64,000 bases of DNA from positions 2,976,001 through 3,040,000 of the forward strand of contig JAGPYM010000003.1 in NCBI GenBank assembly GCA_020736575.1, written 5' to 3'. The translations under genes were made by a program, and so were the position numbers. The stretch is from Thelonectria olida (taxonomy: Eukaryota; Ascomycota; Sordariomycetes; Hypocreales; Nectriaceae). How positions within the stretch are numbered: position 1 is the first letter of the stretch; every line of letters starts with the position of its first letter. Shown piece after piece: positions 1-12,571 of the stretch. The notes under the pieces were generated by a model. The model saw nothing but the letters and a program-made list of their open reading frames with translations, was not told the DNA's origin and searched no databases.

Positions 1-144
1 CTTGGAGCACCCTGGAGATGATTGCTTGGACGTCCTCTGTCTGAGAAAGTCCCCGGGGCGAGAGCGTTCGGATGCCGAAGTCGGTTGCGTTGGTTTTGGC
101 GAGTGAGACAGAGAGGTCGAGGGAAATCCCCTGATTTGGCTGAG
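1..144 (-). CDS. Possible partial gene at window edge (unknown)
   Basis: The minus strand is open here in one frame, with codon choice rich in C at third positions, as in the real genes of this window. It reads like ordinary soluble protein, for example LAKTNATDFGIRTLSPRG. A pyrimidine-rich tract ending in CAG precedes it at about 145-147, and an in-frame stop lies just upstream, so this would be an internal or second exon running off the left edge. I recognise no domain and cannot find the first exon. It could be chance; confidence is low. Confidence 0.28.
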
Positions 145-3100
145 CTGTTGCAAGCAAGAATCAAGGTAGGCGGAGACTGAATGGGATTGCCGCCGGCTTT
201 AGCAGTTCAAGGTGTATGATGCAAGATGCTTAAAGGAATTGGGGGCCGCGCAAGCATCAACCAGAAGACGGACGAAGAGAAAAAGAAGAGGCGACTGAGG
301 AATGGAAGAGGGGAACGGTGGGAAGATAGAACGGAAGGAAACCAGAGCGGGAGCCTTAGCTTACAGCCTCGTAGAGTCTGGGCCGTTGCAAGGAACAAAG
401 GGTGAGGTGGCGGCGAAAGATTGATGAGAGAAGCCCGAAAGTACCAGAAACACTGAATGATGCACTGGACGGCAGAGAAATAGAAGTACTCGGTACTGGC
501 TTCATAAACGAGGACGACGCCGGGACAATTCGAGGCTGGAGCCGAACAAAGATTGGAAGCTTTGGAAGCCGAGACAGGGACAGACGGATTCAGGTACGAC
601 GTGGTGGCCGTTTTGGGCTGTGGTCTGCATCCACCGACTGTCGTCACAGATGTCACTGACCACTGAGTGAGCACTTAGATACCCAATAATCTGCCAAGCC
701 CAGTTGGAGGTTGAAGAGTCGTGGCTTCGTTGAGCTGTCGTCAGTCCCGCCGCAACTAGAAAGGATTCGAGTTGCATGAAGTGGGCAGGCAACTTGGTCG
801 ACGTCGAGTCAGTTAGTTGTCGATATGTCGAGCGGGCGCTGGCCAATGGCTGAGATGGATGAAACTATCGTCTGGCATTGGCTGCTGCCTTGGCAGGGTC
901 TTGTTTTCTGCAAGCCTCGCCTCGCTCTGAGATGTTGTGACAGCAATCACAAAGCCGAGGATCCCGTGATTAAAAGAAACGCCCGGGAGACCAGGGAAGG
1001 AGCAAATGGCTTCGTCAGGGCTTATTCACTGACAGGGCCGGCACGGCAACACGGACAAACAGAGGGGAAGTGGGAAGGGACGGCCAAAGCTTTAACTGAC
1101 CTTAGCTGGCAAGCTGGCTGCTGGCACCTTCCGTCTTGGCTAAAATGATTGCTCTAGCTTTAGCGTGGGAGCTAGCACCTGACCGGCCCTTGCCCACACG
1201 GCAGTTCTGAGGAGCTAAACAAGGCCTGTTAATGAGCAGTGGGAGACATTTCGCGGACGAAGAGATCCATCCATGGGGATGCCAACGGAGGTGTCCATGG
1301 TTGGTAGACACGAATGTATAGATTTCACTTGTTGAGTAAAGTGGCCTTGTGAGCTGAATGCTGGGGAAAGGGAAATAGGAAACAAAAGGGGGTTCGTGCG
1401 ACCACACAGATGAAAAGAAGCAAAGAAACAATGCCATTGATGGAAGTATGTGCGAACAATCTATTGACTGACTCGATAACATCCCCCTTGCCAGACTGAT
1501 GACAGCGGCCATCCCCGGTACCTAAACGGGAGCCTTGTCCAGTCCATGTCATATCAACCGTTCTAGCCCTGGTCTTTAAGCCCATCCAAATTCGGCCGGG
1601 AACGGAAGCCAAGGATTTCTTCCCTAGTTCACGTAACATACCTAAGTATTTACGAATGCCTCAATACCCGAGAGGAGGAGGAGAAAAAAGAAGCTTGGTT
1701 ATCAACCTGGCCCTTTGTTCATGGAAATACCGCGTGCAGATGATGGGCATGGCATGGAGACGAGGGGAGGGGAGGGGGAGGTCAAGATGCAGGCTTCAAC
1801 TTCCAACACACCCGACCTCACACAACATGGAAACGTTGGTTCCCTGCATTGTGCGTGCGTCGCGCATTGCATGCATGGTGCTGGGCTGAATTTGGAGCTA
1901 AGGCCCCCGATGCCGATGGACGCTTGTTGTTGCCCAGCAGTGGCACACAGCCGCCGTCTGAAGTATGGAGGACAACTTCCTTAGTAGTCGAATTGCAGGA
2001 CGGGGAGGGAGAATGCAAGATGCATCTGGGCTTAGATGCAGGCAAGGGAAGGAGAAAATTCCATTTATCACGCTCTCCGCTGTGAAGCAAACATGATTTA
2101 GATGCACCGTACAAAGACGCAACACGTCTACGGATACTTAAGTGCCCTCGACAAATCTTGGCCATATCGTCGTTTCAACCGCGCCATCCTTTGCTTACGC
2201 TCTCAGATCCTAGATCTCGGGTACATACCCACAGATTAACGAAGGAAAAAAACGGCATCGGGCGCCATCCAAGTCTCCGCGATGAGGAGTCCGTCTCCTG
2301 CACTAAAAACACCGGATAGCCAAAACAGCACGCGGACAATGGCTTGCTTGACATGACGCCAGTGTCTCACCAGGCAGAAGCGTCCGCCCCTTGAAAGTCT
2401 GGGACAGGAACACTGTTTAGGTCTGGTGTGCTCGAATTCCAGCCAGCCAGCTTTGCGACTCTGTCACTGAATTCCTCGTTTGCAGATGCGGCTGACCGCC
2501 ACGACCGGGGAATTCAGTCGAGGAAAAAGCAAACATTGAACGAGAGGAACCGTGGTCTATGGTTCCGAAACTCTATTAGAGTAGTTCATCTTGTTTCTTT
2601 TTCGTTCTGGCCATGTTCTTGAGGTAGCACTCGTTTATTTTGTCCATAAAGACAAGACTGTCGAGCCCCAAGAGCTGTCCGCTGTGCAGACGCAGACGGA
2701 GCTATCCCGCCGTACCCAGTCGATAGCTTCCTTTGTTGAGGAAATCCAATGTACTTCGTCTGCGGCCCGATGTTAGATGGCTATCCATCCATCGCGGACG
2801 TCCCCGTGTCCCCCCGCCCCCTGTAGCAAGTCTTCAGTGCTCTCCCCGCTCCACTGCCAATGCGTCTCTGATGTTGCGCGGCAAACATTGACCCGACCGC
2901 CGTCCGTCCATTGAGGGCTTCCACGGGCCTCTTCTTGGCTTCGTGGCGGGAGCCTCGGAAGGAGAAATTAGTTATTGATGTCATGAGTTACGTCCACGGC
3001 TAAAGGGCTGCACGGACAGAACAAAGGTGCTTTGTCTGACTTGGACGAGTCACGGGGAAACCATCACACCGATACCCGCTGACGATTGATGCTGATCTTA

Positions 3101-3565
3101 CATGTCACATACCCAGATAGCTATCAGACTGAGGAAGCCGAAACTAATCAACGAATGGGGAAACCATCAATCATAGGTCTCACTGTCTCTCATGCTGAGC
3201 CTTGGGTCAGTCGTCGTTATCCCTACCCCAAACCGCCAGTCACGCCTCAGGAATTGAAACAGGCCGGAAAACGAACATGTAGCGTGAGATACCCTCGCAC
3301 ATTTCTCTTCAAGGAATTGTGTATCCGCCATTACATTGCCATTGGAGCGCACTCTGTTTCATGCTCGCTCACCCTCGACTCCCCGCACACTTTTTCCAGC
3401 CCATCTCGAAAATGGGTGAATCCCCTCTCACACCCCTCGGCATCAAATACGTACAAATGTCCTTGCCTGTCCAGCTCCGGACGAATCCTTCATGTTCAAC
3501 CTCTCTCACGACCTGCCAGGACAAAAGCCCGGTCGTTCAGCACAGATACAGATAAGCCTGCAATC
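145..3565. other. Intergenic, no convincing gene
   Basis: Six-frame reading gives only short overlapping frames with no domain-like sequence. The longest plus-strand frame (3086-3709) is Ser/Pro/His-rich and probably spurious. I see no RNA gene or repeat. Confidence 0.5.
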
Positions 3566-3712
3566 TCAATGCATTGTCGCCTCGTTGGCTTGATTGGTTC
3601 GCACCCTTCCATCAAGACGCTCATACCACTTCCGCAGAATGACCAGCTCCTCAAGCCTCATCACCTTCTTCTCAATCGCATCTCTCATCTCACTTCCCCA
3701 ATGTCCTAGCTT
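3566..3712 (-). CDS. Candidate short exon, coiled-coil-like peptide
   Basis: From an ATG at 3688 to a TGA at 3566-3568 the minus strand encodes 40 residues rich in K, E, R and L with aliphatic spacing typical of a helix (RDAIEKKVMRLEELVILRKW). The frame stays open upstream to a TCTAG that could be a splice acceptor, adding KLGHWGSE. The composition is far more protein-like than the surrounding frames. It lies about 435 bp beyond the stop of the patatin-like gene on the same strand, so it may be a 3' terminal exon of another transcript or a small gene. I do not recognise the family and the upstream exon is not identified. Confidence 0.3.
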   Translation of the reverse strand, partial: KLGHWGSEMRDAIEKKVMRLEELVILRKWYERLDGRVRTNQANEATMH

Positions 3713-4147
3713 CTAGACCATCGCTTCCGGCCCACTGTGTACGAGTCATTCATTCATTAACTAGCTACCTTGTCTCCATCAATCCTTTCATCCAGTCTGC
3801 TTCAGGCCTTACATGTTCAAGCGTATTTCATCAGTGTTCCATATCCCTTCATCGGCGTCTCTGAGCCAAACAAATGAAATACAACTAACCCGAGACTTTG
3901 TTTCTCCTTCCTCATCATCTGCATGTGGTATCTAAAATGGCACCCAATAGCAAGTTCAAATTTGCACGAAACACGCCCACGTCATTCAAGCCCATCATGA
4001 AATAATCACCGAAACGCCATCCTGTGTCTAGAACACCTCTCGAAGCTTTCCCCCTTCTCGTCCCTGAGGTGTCCATGAGCTTTTGACACAGTGAAACAAC
4101 TCCACTCTTCTCTTCCTGTTTCTCCCTGATTATCGTGACGTTGTTCA

Positions 4148-6206
4148 TTACCGTCCCCGGTAATCAGGCTTGCGCGCCATGTTCACTGGTGGGGGCTCCT
4201 CATCGTCAAGAGGGTATGGCGGTGGTATCGTCTGTTGCCGTTTGACGCCCTGTTGGCCCTCGGGAAGCGGAGTCTTGGGAGGCAAGGGCGGCGGCTCAAT
4301 TCGCTGCGCAGGCGGGCCAGTTTGTTTGAAGGGTGGCCGTGGCTCCTCGTCTGGGCCGGTGATGGCGATCATGTCGGACCCCGAAGCGTCTCGGTATTGT
4401 GATGGCGTTGGCGCATTCACCATGAGGTGATCTGGGTCCTCAGACCGAAGAGTTGGCGCGCTCGCGCTTGGAGGCGACATCATCGGGCGATGGCTCTGGG
4501 GAGGCGAGCCTGTCGAGTTGCCAGTGCTGGGTCGGATACGCTCATTAGAACTGCGAGGAGACGGGTGCCCGTTGTGAATATGCAGGTTATCAGATCCGGA
4601 CTCGAATGACGACCGACTTGGCGGGCTATGAGGCAACGGCACCGTCGTGGGGAAATCTCCTGGGAGTTCGATCGCTAGAGGATGCTCAAACGTCGTCGAA
4701 GTCGATTTGACGAGCTCAGGTACACCCCGGGATGCACGTTCAAAGCGAATCCTGGCCCGGTGAATCTTGGCTAGCTTGGTTGTGATTCCCCGAATCATCT
4801 TCTGCTCGGCCTCCCGATTCATGTATCGTCGCGTTCCCGTGCTGATTTCTCCAAGGCGATGCCACTCGTTCATGCCAAACTCGCCCACACCAATCTCGAC
4901 ATTCAGACGGTAGTAGTTCTCTGCATTGACGCCACGCTTGGAAAGGTGATCCCGTAGCATGTATTCGTGGATCTTTTCACAGCCCTCAATCTTGGCTATC
5001 AACTTCCTCCGCGCCTCCGCGTAGTCACCGAGGAAGCCCTCGTACCACATTTGCGAGTTCGCATCGCTGCTCTTCGGTCGCCGTCCAGTGCCGACACTGA
5101 CGAAGACGCCCACCTCTCGCCCAGGCCACTCATTTACCACTGCCTCGTCCAAAGCCGCGGGACTTGGGTTGAAGGTTCCATACCCGTCGTCGTGGAAGAC
5201 TGACTGGCCAATCTGGATGGGCTTGAAGGCGAGACCAATGGCGCATGTTGCGCGACCAGCTTGCCAGATCTTGCAGTCGAATTCGGGGGGCGGTTCGCGT
5301 CGGGAATCGTAAGAACGGAGAATGGCGGCCGGTTCGCCTCGGGGTGATCCCTTGTACATTGCCGTGACGGCGCTGTAGAATGAGTCAGCAATGCTACACA
5401 AATGCACGTTGGGGGTGGCTGCCTGGCAATTGGGCTGGCGCTTACGTTTTGGTGCGATTCTCCCGGTGATCGTACAATCGAGCATTGGGATCGCCATATC
5501 TTGAACTGAATGCAGGTCGGGCCATCTGGGCGGCGGGACTGCGAGCGCTGAAGCTCACAACGCTGGCGTTGCTTGTATGGCGTTTTGGCCCCGCGGCGCT
5601 CGAGCAGAGGGCAGGGTTGAGGGGGCTCATAATATCAGGCTCAGTGCCGTCGTTACCCTCCCCTTCGTTCACAGTGTGTTCTTGGACACACTGCTTGATG
5701 GCCTCCTCGAGCTTGCTGGCTTTGAAGAGGGTGGATCGGTATGGAATGCCGGCGATAGTCTTGTCCGTTTCAAAGACCATGCGGGTGAGGCGGACGTAGA
5801 GCTCTTTGCAGGTCTCGAGATCGAGGCGTAGGCGGCCAAGCATGAGAGCGATCAGACCGCCAGTTCCGGTGCCGACTATAAGGTCGAAGTGGTCGCATGG
5901 CTTGGGAATTTCGTGTCGACGGGGCGCGCGACCTTCCATTTCGACAAACGTTCGGTGCATCAATTCTTGAATGATGATGAAGATAGAGTAGCCTCGGACG
6001 CCACCACCATCTAAATGGGCGCTTTAGCGATGGTCACGAGAAGACAGCGCCAAAGACTGCCAAAAGGAAAGAGAAGAAAAACGACTCGAGACGCTGTGGC
6101 GATCTCTAACTAGGTATATTCGAGCGGATGGCTACTTACCGAGTGAAAGAACGCGGAGGGGCGGACCCTTTGTGGTGTCCTTCCTCCTGACTCCGTACGA
6201 GTCCAT
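4148..6206 (-). CDS. Patatin-like (PNPLA) protein, nucleophile Ser replaced by Gly
   Basis: Three exons, 6140-6206, 5446-6010 and 4148-5372, give 618 residues. The start ATG at 6206 has a CCATGG-type context. Exon 1 plus exon 2 create the oxyanion-hole motif DGGGVRG (about residues 23-29). The expected nucleophile elbow GxSxG reads G69-T-G-T-G73, so residue 71 is Gly instead of Ser. The second catalytic motif is present as D272-D273-G. The family normally hydrolyses acyl esters of phospholipids or triglycerides with a Ser-Asp dyad. Here hydrolase activity by that mechanism is not expected, and a binding or regulatory role is an inference. The C-terminal 200 residues are Pro/Ser-rich and probably disordered. 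There is no signal peptide or membrane segment. The fold assignment is confident; the function is unknown. Confidence 0.85.
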
Positions 6207-9200
6207 GGTTATGTTTGAGCCCTAATCGACGATATTGAAGACTGGTTTCTTTGTCCGGTGTAAGGGAGAAGATATATCGAGATGCCGAAGGTGACGACGG
6301 TAAGATTGAGTGCCGTAAACAAGGCTTGGTTTGCTGAGGATGTGAAATGTAGAAAACGGTCGTCGCAAGGTGAATGGGCAAAGTCGATGAGATAATAGAA
6401 TGGATAGACAGGGGTGTCTAGGCGCTAGAAGGTAACAGGTACGGGGCGAAGGGCGAGTGACGACTCGCTCGCTTGTTGGTCACAGGTTGACGTGCAGCGC
6501 AAAGTTGGAGTTGGGCAGCATGGGTTGAGTGATGGGAAAAGCTGGGATGGCAAAATGGGAAGAGATTCAGAGCCCACAGCCTTGGTGAAGTATGTACCGA
6601 CCTACGTAAGAGTACGAATTGCCCCGCTTACCCTCCAATTACGTAGTGCGACCCGGCTAACCGCCATCGCTCACATTTTCATCACGGCAAGCCTACCGTC
6701 TGCTAAGAGAACTTGTTCATCCTCCAATGGCTTCTAGATCAAAGCCGCTTAGTACCAGATAGAACGCCCTACGGCATGCCTCTCATCATTCAGCGGCCCG
6801 CCATGCATAGAGCTTCTTCATGTAAGCCATATGAGCCCTGTAAACCCTCAACAAAGTGACGCAAACCATCCCATCCGCGACCAAAGCCCAGCCCCCCGAC
6901 GTAACCGTCGATCGGCACGAGCGGGAAGCCCGAGCGTTCTGTAAACTAAATAGCTCCCGCCTCTTTTTCAGTGGAGACTGTTCCTCGTCCAAAAAGCTCG
7001 CTGACGAGGATGGGCAATAACCTCGATTGCCATGCTTGGAGAGCTGGGCACAGCAGGAATGAAAGCGCACTTTTTGAAGATCGGTGAATACATACGGAGC
7101 TCTGAAGATGCAGCCAAAAGAATTGACGAGTTGGCCTTCAATCGCCTGGTCGGACAAGGCGGGCAGTTCTGACGAGTGGTGATTAGGGTTGTCTTGGGCA
7201 TCCACGAGAGTGATGCCAGATGCCCGGATCTTGAAATGAAACATCACATGAACAGGGCAGAATCACTACTTTCAAGTTCTCGTATAAGTCCTACTTCACT
7301 CGAAACAAAGACGTTGACGGAGCCCCAAAGTTAACGTCCTCTCGTGACGAGTAATGTTTCAACTGGCTCAACTGAGCAAAGTCTCGATAGGTAGAAAGAT
7401 ACTTTTGTTTGCTCGTCTAGGCTGCCATGGCATACCACGAGGCCGGAGTGGCTGTGCACCAGTATCGCCGGCTTGGCTTCCCAGGCCAGGTTAAGAAGGA
7501 CAAAAAAAACTGCTGACGAAATCTGTCTTGGTTTCCATCCGAGAAAATAATCAAAGTCGTCCCCCAATTGTCTTGCGCGCCATGGTTGATTGAGTCTTCC
7601 GTGCTCTCGGTCTCGCCTTTGCCTTCGCCTCCTCGCTTGTGTCTGAATACCCGTTTGCTCGGATTAGAGGCGCTTGCATGGAAAAGACGGCAAAAAAAGA
7701 AGGGATCGATCGGTCTTCTTTCAAGGGTTCCATGCCGGAGCTTTCCAAGGTGTGTGGGTAATCAAGCCCACTTGTTCTTTTTTAGCCACATAACACTTCG
7801 TACTCAATGGTGCACCTTCTTTGCTTCATGTTGAGACTTGGATCAGTGTGTAGCCCTGCTGACTACGAATACCGGCCATCCGCTGTTCCCGCGAGGTTTC
7901 CTCTGAATGCCGGTTTCCAGATGACTCTGCTAGTGCTGTGCTGGTACTGTGAATCCATCGTATGCATAAATCAACCCATAATATTCCATTCCAACTGTTG
8001 AATTGGATCACGGACGCTTCCAAGGTGAGTCCGGGGTCTTGGCAGAGAAACCGTGGCTGAGCTTCGCCACACTCGAGCCTTGTCCTCGTCGTCATCGTTC
8101 AGCTGCCATTGTTCCTGTCAAACTCCACCATCAAGGAACCAAACGCATCCATAGGCACATTACGTTTGTCGTAGCTTAGCACTATCCGAATGCGTACCCA
8201 AACAGGCTTATCTCTGTTTCGCGAGGCTATAAACAGGAACAGATTATCACCCCTTTTCTCTCCCAATTTAGAAAGATCCAGGATGGCATTGGCCCAGGAG
8301 CTCGGGTGTGGCGCGGAACATGTTCAAGGTACGGGGTACTTCGCAAATAGCTCGGTTGACTCCATTGCGGGGAGAGGGAGCCCATTCACCTCTTTTTTTT
8401 TTTTTTTTTTTTTTTTTTGGCCGTCTTACCAATTCGCAACATCAAGAAGATGCCTAACTATCTAAGTGTTTGAGTGCGAATTGTTTGCAGCATGCACGAA
8501 TAAGGGAGGTTGTGAATCAGTGCATTCGAGTATCACGCTTGTTCCAATTAAATGCTAGCAAGATGCAACTCGGGGAATATCGCCATTGGGCACTTCGCTA
8601 GGCTCCCCCCCTAACAAGCCCATGTCCACAGTAACTACGAATAGGTCCCCTCTTGCATCTTTCCCATTTCTCCATCTCATGTCATGTGCTGAAATGGCCA
8701 TCAATATCGAGGCTGCATCGGCGACGAGGCTGATGCTCTAATTTGCATGAGTATTCGTACCAAGACGGCTCATCCCTGCTCCCACCGAAAATACAACTTT
8801 TGTTGTGTGTCAATGTGCAACCGGCACACCAAAGACTGACTGCATTGAGACAAGTCACTCCCCAAAGAACGGCACAAGCCGCACGACGCCAAAAGCATGC
8901 ACGCCCGCAAGTTCCAAAACGCAGGACTTCAAAGATTCTAGACTCGAGCCTCTGAAACTAGCCGAGACTTTGATCCAACCAGAACTCCCAGCCCTGCTGT
9001 CGTCTACTGCGGCCGGCTCAGAAAGAACCAATTGTTCCAATAACACAGGCTGCGTGTCTCTGGTATCCTCCGCCTTGCGGAAACGAGGGTCTTCGTCTCA
9101 TTGAGCTTGGACGCCCATTGGTCTAACCCTAAGCTCAAAAAAGAGACTAGGGTCGGCAACTTGAAGTGAGGGGGCCATCTTGAACGGCCATGGAAGGGAA

Positions 9201-11619
9201 GAGGAAGTACGTCTTTGGTAGATTGTCTTCCCGTCATCCCCTCCAGTCTGTCATCCTACCTCACCTAGTTCCTCATCAGAAGCATGGTCTAACATACGAC
9301 TCTGCCTCCGCCGCTTACGACGCAGCGATTATGGCAATTGAGTTAAAGATCTATCCCGGCCGATTCAGCACTGTCCCGGATAGACCAGATTTGGATTCCA
9401 GACCTGTCGTCACCCCTTGTTGGCCTTTCGTATTTGACGCCTACTCGAATGTGGGGGTACGAAGTAAACGGCTCTGGCCACCCAGCGGGCTTGTGAAAAT
9501 GAAGACGAGACGAGACAGGGGAATGAAGGTGACTGATTGGCCTTGTGGTGGTCATAAGAAGCACAACAATTCACCGGACATGTATATGCGATATGAATTT
9601 CGTACAGTACAAAAGCAACAAAATACCCCACTCGCGGTAACAGACGCATCAACAACAACCTCACATATGCATACATCATAGCAGCCGACGGCACGGGGAT
9701 GGCCTCATGCCATCATTCGCATGCCTCAAATGCCCCGTACTTACATCTTCCGTGGTGTGGTGCAAGCGTTCTTGGTCTTTTCTTGTGCCAAAACCTCCTC
9801 TTGAAAAATGATGGTCCGAATCCTGTGTAAGACAAAGTCATCGTTGTTGTAATTTCCCGGCATTTTGGAGATGTAGGTCACCGAACCTGAACCGTCATTG
9901 CCGTGCTTTTGCTGGGCGGTGAGATGAAGGAGACAACTCTCCCTGCCCGTTGCCCGCTGCAAGGATGAATGGGTGTATGGAACCTGTGCTGGACAGTGGC
10001 ATGTCCAAGAGACCGCGAGTGCCGGTGTTGAGCAGGGCGGCGGCCGGGCTAGGCTCCGGCTGGTGGGCGCTTTGCTTCTGGGATCACGACTGGGACCCGG
10101 CTGGAAGTCTGTGAGGGGGCTGAGCCTATCATGATGATGCAGCTGCCTCTCTTGCTGCCGGTGCTACTGTAGCGTAGCCCTCTCTTGGCCGTCTCATCCA
10201 CTCTCCGCCTTTGGCCGCCCTCTCATCGGCCACTCGATGCCTGTTTCTCCTCCACTTCTGTCCAGAGCGTCCGCACATCATCCACTGATACTCGAACAAG
10301 TTCTCGTCATCCGCCACTGACAGCGGACAGCCGGGGGGAGGGTGCGCCATTACTCCACTCACGGAGCCCGAGGCCGCATCGTCGGGTAGCTAGGCTAGGA
10401 TAGCCAAGGCTTGTTGCTGCTGGAGTCAAGTCAGACACTGAGGCCGACGGCTTTGCTTACATCGACTTTGTTGGGGAAGCGACCAGCCCCCTTGACTGTG
10501 AGCGAATGTCTTGGTGTTGTAGTGCCAGACGGTCTTGATAGAATGAGATTGGGGTAGGGCATGTGACTCGATGGTGCAACGCAGAGACGGGTTATGAGCC
10601 TATATTTCAGTTCGAAGGGTTAGTCGGCGGACAGTTGCTCCGGCATTCAGAGTATCAGAACATAATTCGATCATGTCTCGAGGGTGATGGAGGTGGTGGA
10701 ATTTGTGAAAGAGATGCATCCAAGCATCCACCCTCACTCGCGCATGCATTGGCGAATGCAGAAAAAGAAAAATTAGGCCAAGGGAACCCTGGAGGTTGGG
10801 GAGGAAGACGCGGAGGCGGCTGCTCGATTGGCCGTGCCGGCTCCAAAAGCAGCCGGCCGCGTGTCGGATTGAGCTGTTGAAAGGCGCTGTAGTGCAGCGT
10901 ATAACTAAGGTAGGGGGTTTCTGTGCGCTTGTGAGCGAGGTGGAGTGGAGGGCCGGTGGAGGAAGGAGGGTAAGGAGAGGCAAGCTACAAAGGGAGGTGC
11001 AGAAGCTGCAGGTAATTCCTTCCTCCCTGTTTGGCGGGCTGACTGGCTGGCTGGCTTCAATTCTCGATGTAGGCCTTGAGGGGAGGGTAAAGGGAAGTAC
11101 TTCGTAGGGCACATGCTTAGCTCCTGCCTTAGGCCGGCAAGCTGGATAGCGAAAGCTGGCCTCGCTTCACGCGTGTCGTTTCGGAGGTCTTCTTCATGCT
11201 CGCCGTTCCCCTCTTTCGCCATGTGCCAATCGCCCTATCAAACGAATTGCTACCATGACTTGGCTGCCTCCCCCCTTGTAAACCTTGTAAGGGATCCTTG
11301 GTGTCTCCTAAACTGAAGGGATTTGGTGTCGTGTCTGGTACTTCGTACGGGGCTGACGCACAGAGAAAGCACCAAATAGAGACAGGTTGTGCGTGCTTTT
11401 GTAATAGTCGGTGGGCAGACGCGAACGTGTGCAGGTGTATCCGTGTGTGTAGACTTGCGTGACTAGGTACCTACCTATGTGACATGTGGGAATGCTATGA
11501 TCAAAACCATTACTTTGTACTTTTCGATATGTCGCTTTATGTGCGGGTGGCGGAATGCGCGTTGTGTGTGTCTGTGTGCATTGGCTGTGCATGTGTGTGA
11601 GGTGAGAGGGAGAAGCATC
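6207..11619. other. Long gene-poor stretch
   Basis: About 5.4 kb upstream of the patatin-like gene has no frame with domain-like sequence on either strand. Frames of 60-170 codons occur but are low-complexity, overlap each other on both strands and lack splice-linked partners. It contains a 26-nt T tract at 8393-8418 and a GT-rich patch around 11400-11620. It may hold a non-coding transcript or distal promoter elements; nothing more can be supported. Confidence 0.5.
8393..8418. repeat. Poly-T tract (26 nt)
   Basis: An uninterrupted run of 26 T residues on the plus strand, in a gene-poor region. It could be a mononucleotide microsatellite or the poly-A tail of an old minus-strand retroposed copy; no retroposon body is recognisable next to it. 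Confidence 0.9.
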
Positions 11620-12571
11620 GGTGCGAGAGGCTGACGGGGAAGGCGGAGCTTGCGCCCCTCTCTTCCCTCGACCTAATTGTGTGTCAGTTCCCTCTCGCCT
11701 GAGGTCGTTTTTCGCCCTTTCTCTCTCCCATCGTCTCCTTTTTCTTCAACCAGAGACACCTCATCTGTACTCCGTAAGAATGAAAGGACTAGAAAAACTA
11801 CATCATTAGCCCTGTTTCTTGCTGTGTACTTCATACCTGCTTGCTTTGTGTGGCTTCTGCCGACTCCCACCTTCCCTCTGTTCCCCACCCAGTTTCCCCC
11901 TCGAGGTAAGAAGCCCCATCGCTCGGCCGTGGGCCCTTTGATGCTCGCCTACTACCCAATCATAGCCGTTACATCGCTCCACATTTCCACAATAGGCACA
12001 AACACGACAGCCTCGCCGCGCCTCGACCCCCCAAATCCAGCCTACCGCCGCCAGCCTTATTCTCCCTCTGTTCTCTCTCTTCTTCTTCTTCTTCTCTCTT
12101 TCTTCGCTCACTGGCTGTGTGTTGGCTTCTTTCACAACCCAATCCTCTGCCCTTGTCATTCCCTTGAGACCGCTTCTCATTTCTCTATTGTTCTTCGGGG
12201 CCGCTGTGGCTTTCTATTCCGTCTCCTCTTCTGACCTCACCTTCCCTATCTCTCCCAGAGGTTCTCGGCATCTCCCGGCACCTTGATCAGTCTATCGGTC
12301 ACCTCTCGCGGACGACCGTTGATTTGTCCCGCCTTAGCTCTTCGGCCGCCATTCCTCCCGTCCTCCCTCAATTCCGATTTTCTCTTCTCTAAAACTTCCT
12401 GCCGCGAGGCCCAAACATTGTCATCCCACTATTTCCCCTCAGACACTTTACTGTCTGCTTTGGATCGTCGTCGCCCGCCTTTTTGCCAATCCACCAATCA
12501 ATGACCCTCAACGGCCTCGCTGGCCACGGCTCTCCATCCTCCGAATAGCCCATCACCAACACCCTCTGTCC
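11620..12571 (+). promoter_or_regulatory. Pyrimidine-rich promoter/leader of caspase-zinc finger gene
   Basis: Almost 1 kb before the ATG at 12572 is strongly C+T-rich on the coding strand, with several TCTTCTT and CTCTCT tracts. This is the usual look of filamentous-fungal core promoters and leaders. A GTAAGA at about 11906 could begin a leader intron, but I cannot assign its acceptor. No clear TATA box is seen. Confidence 0.4.

Noticed and set aside
3086..3709. 207-codon plus-strand frame
   Set aside because: Its sequence is Ser/Pro/His-rich without domain character, and the opposite strand holds a more protein-like exon over part of it.
6786..7247. 153-codon minus-strand frame
   Set aside because: Irregular composition with no recognisable domain or conserved-looking motif.
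9190..9681. 163-codon plus-strand frame
   Set aside because: No domain, no splice partner, and overlapping frames of similar length on the other strand.
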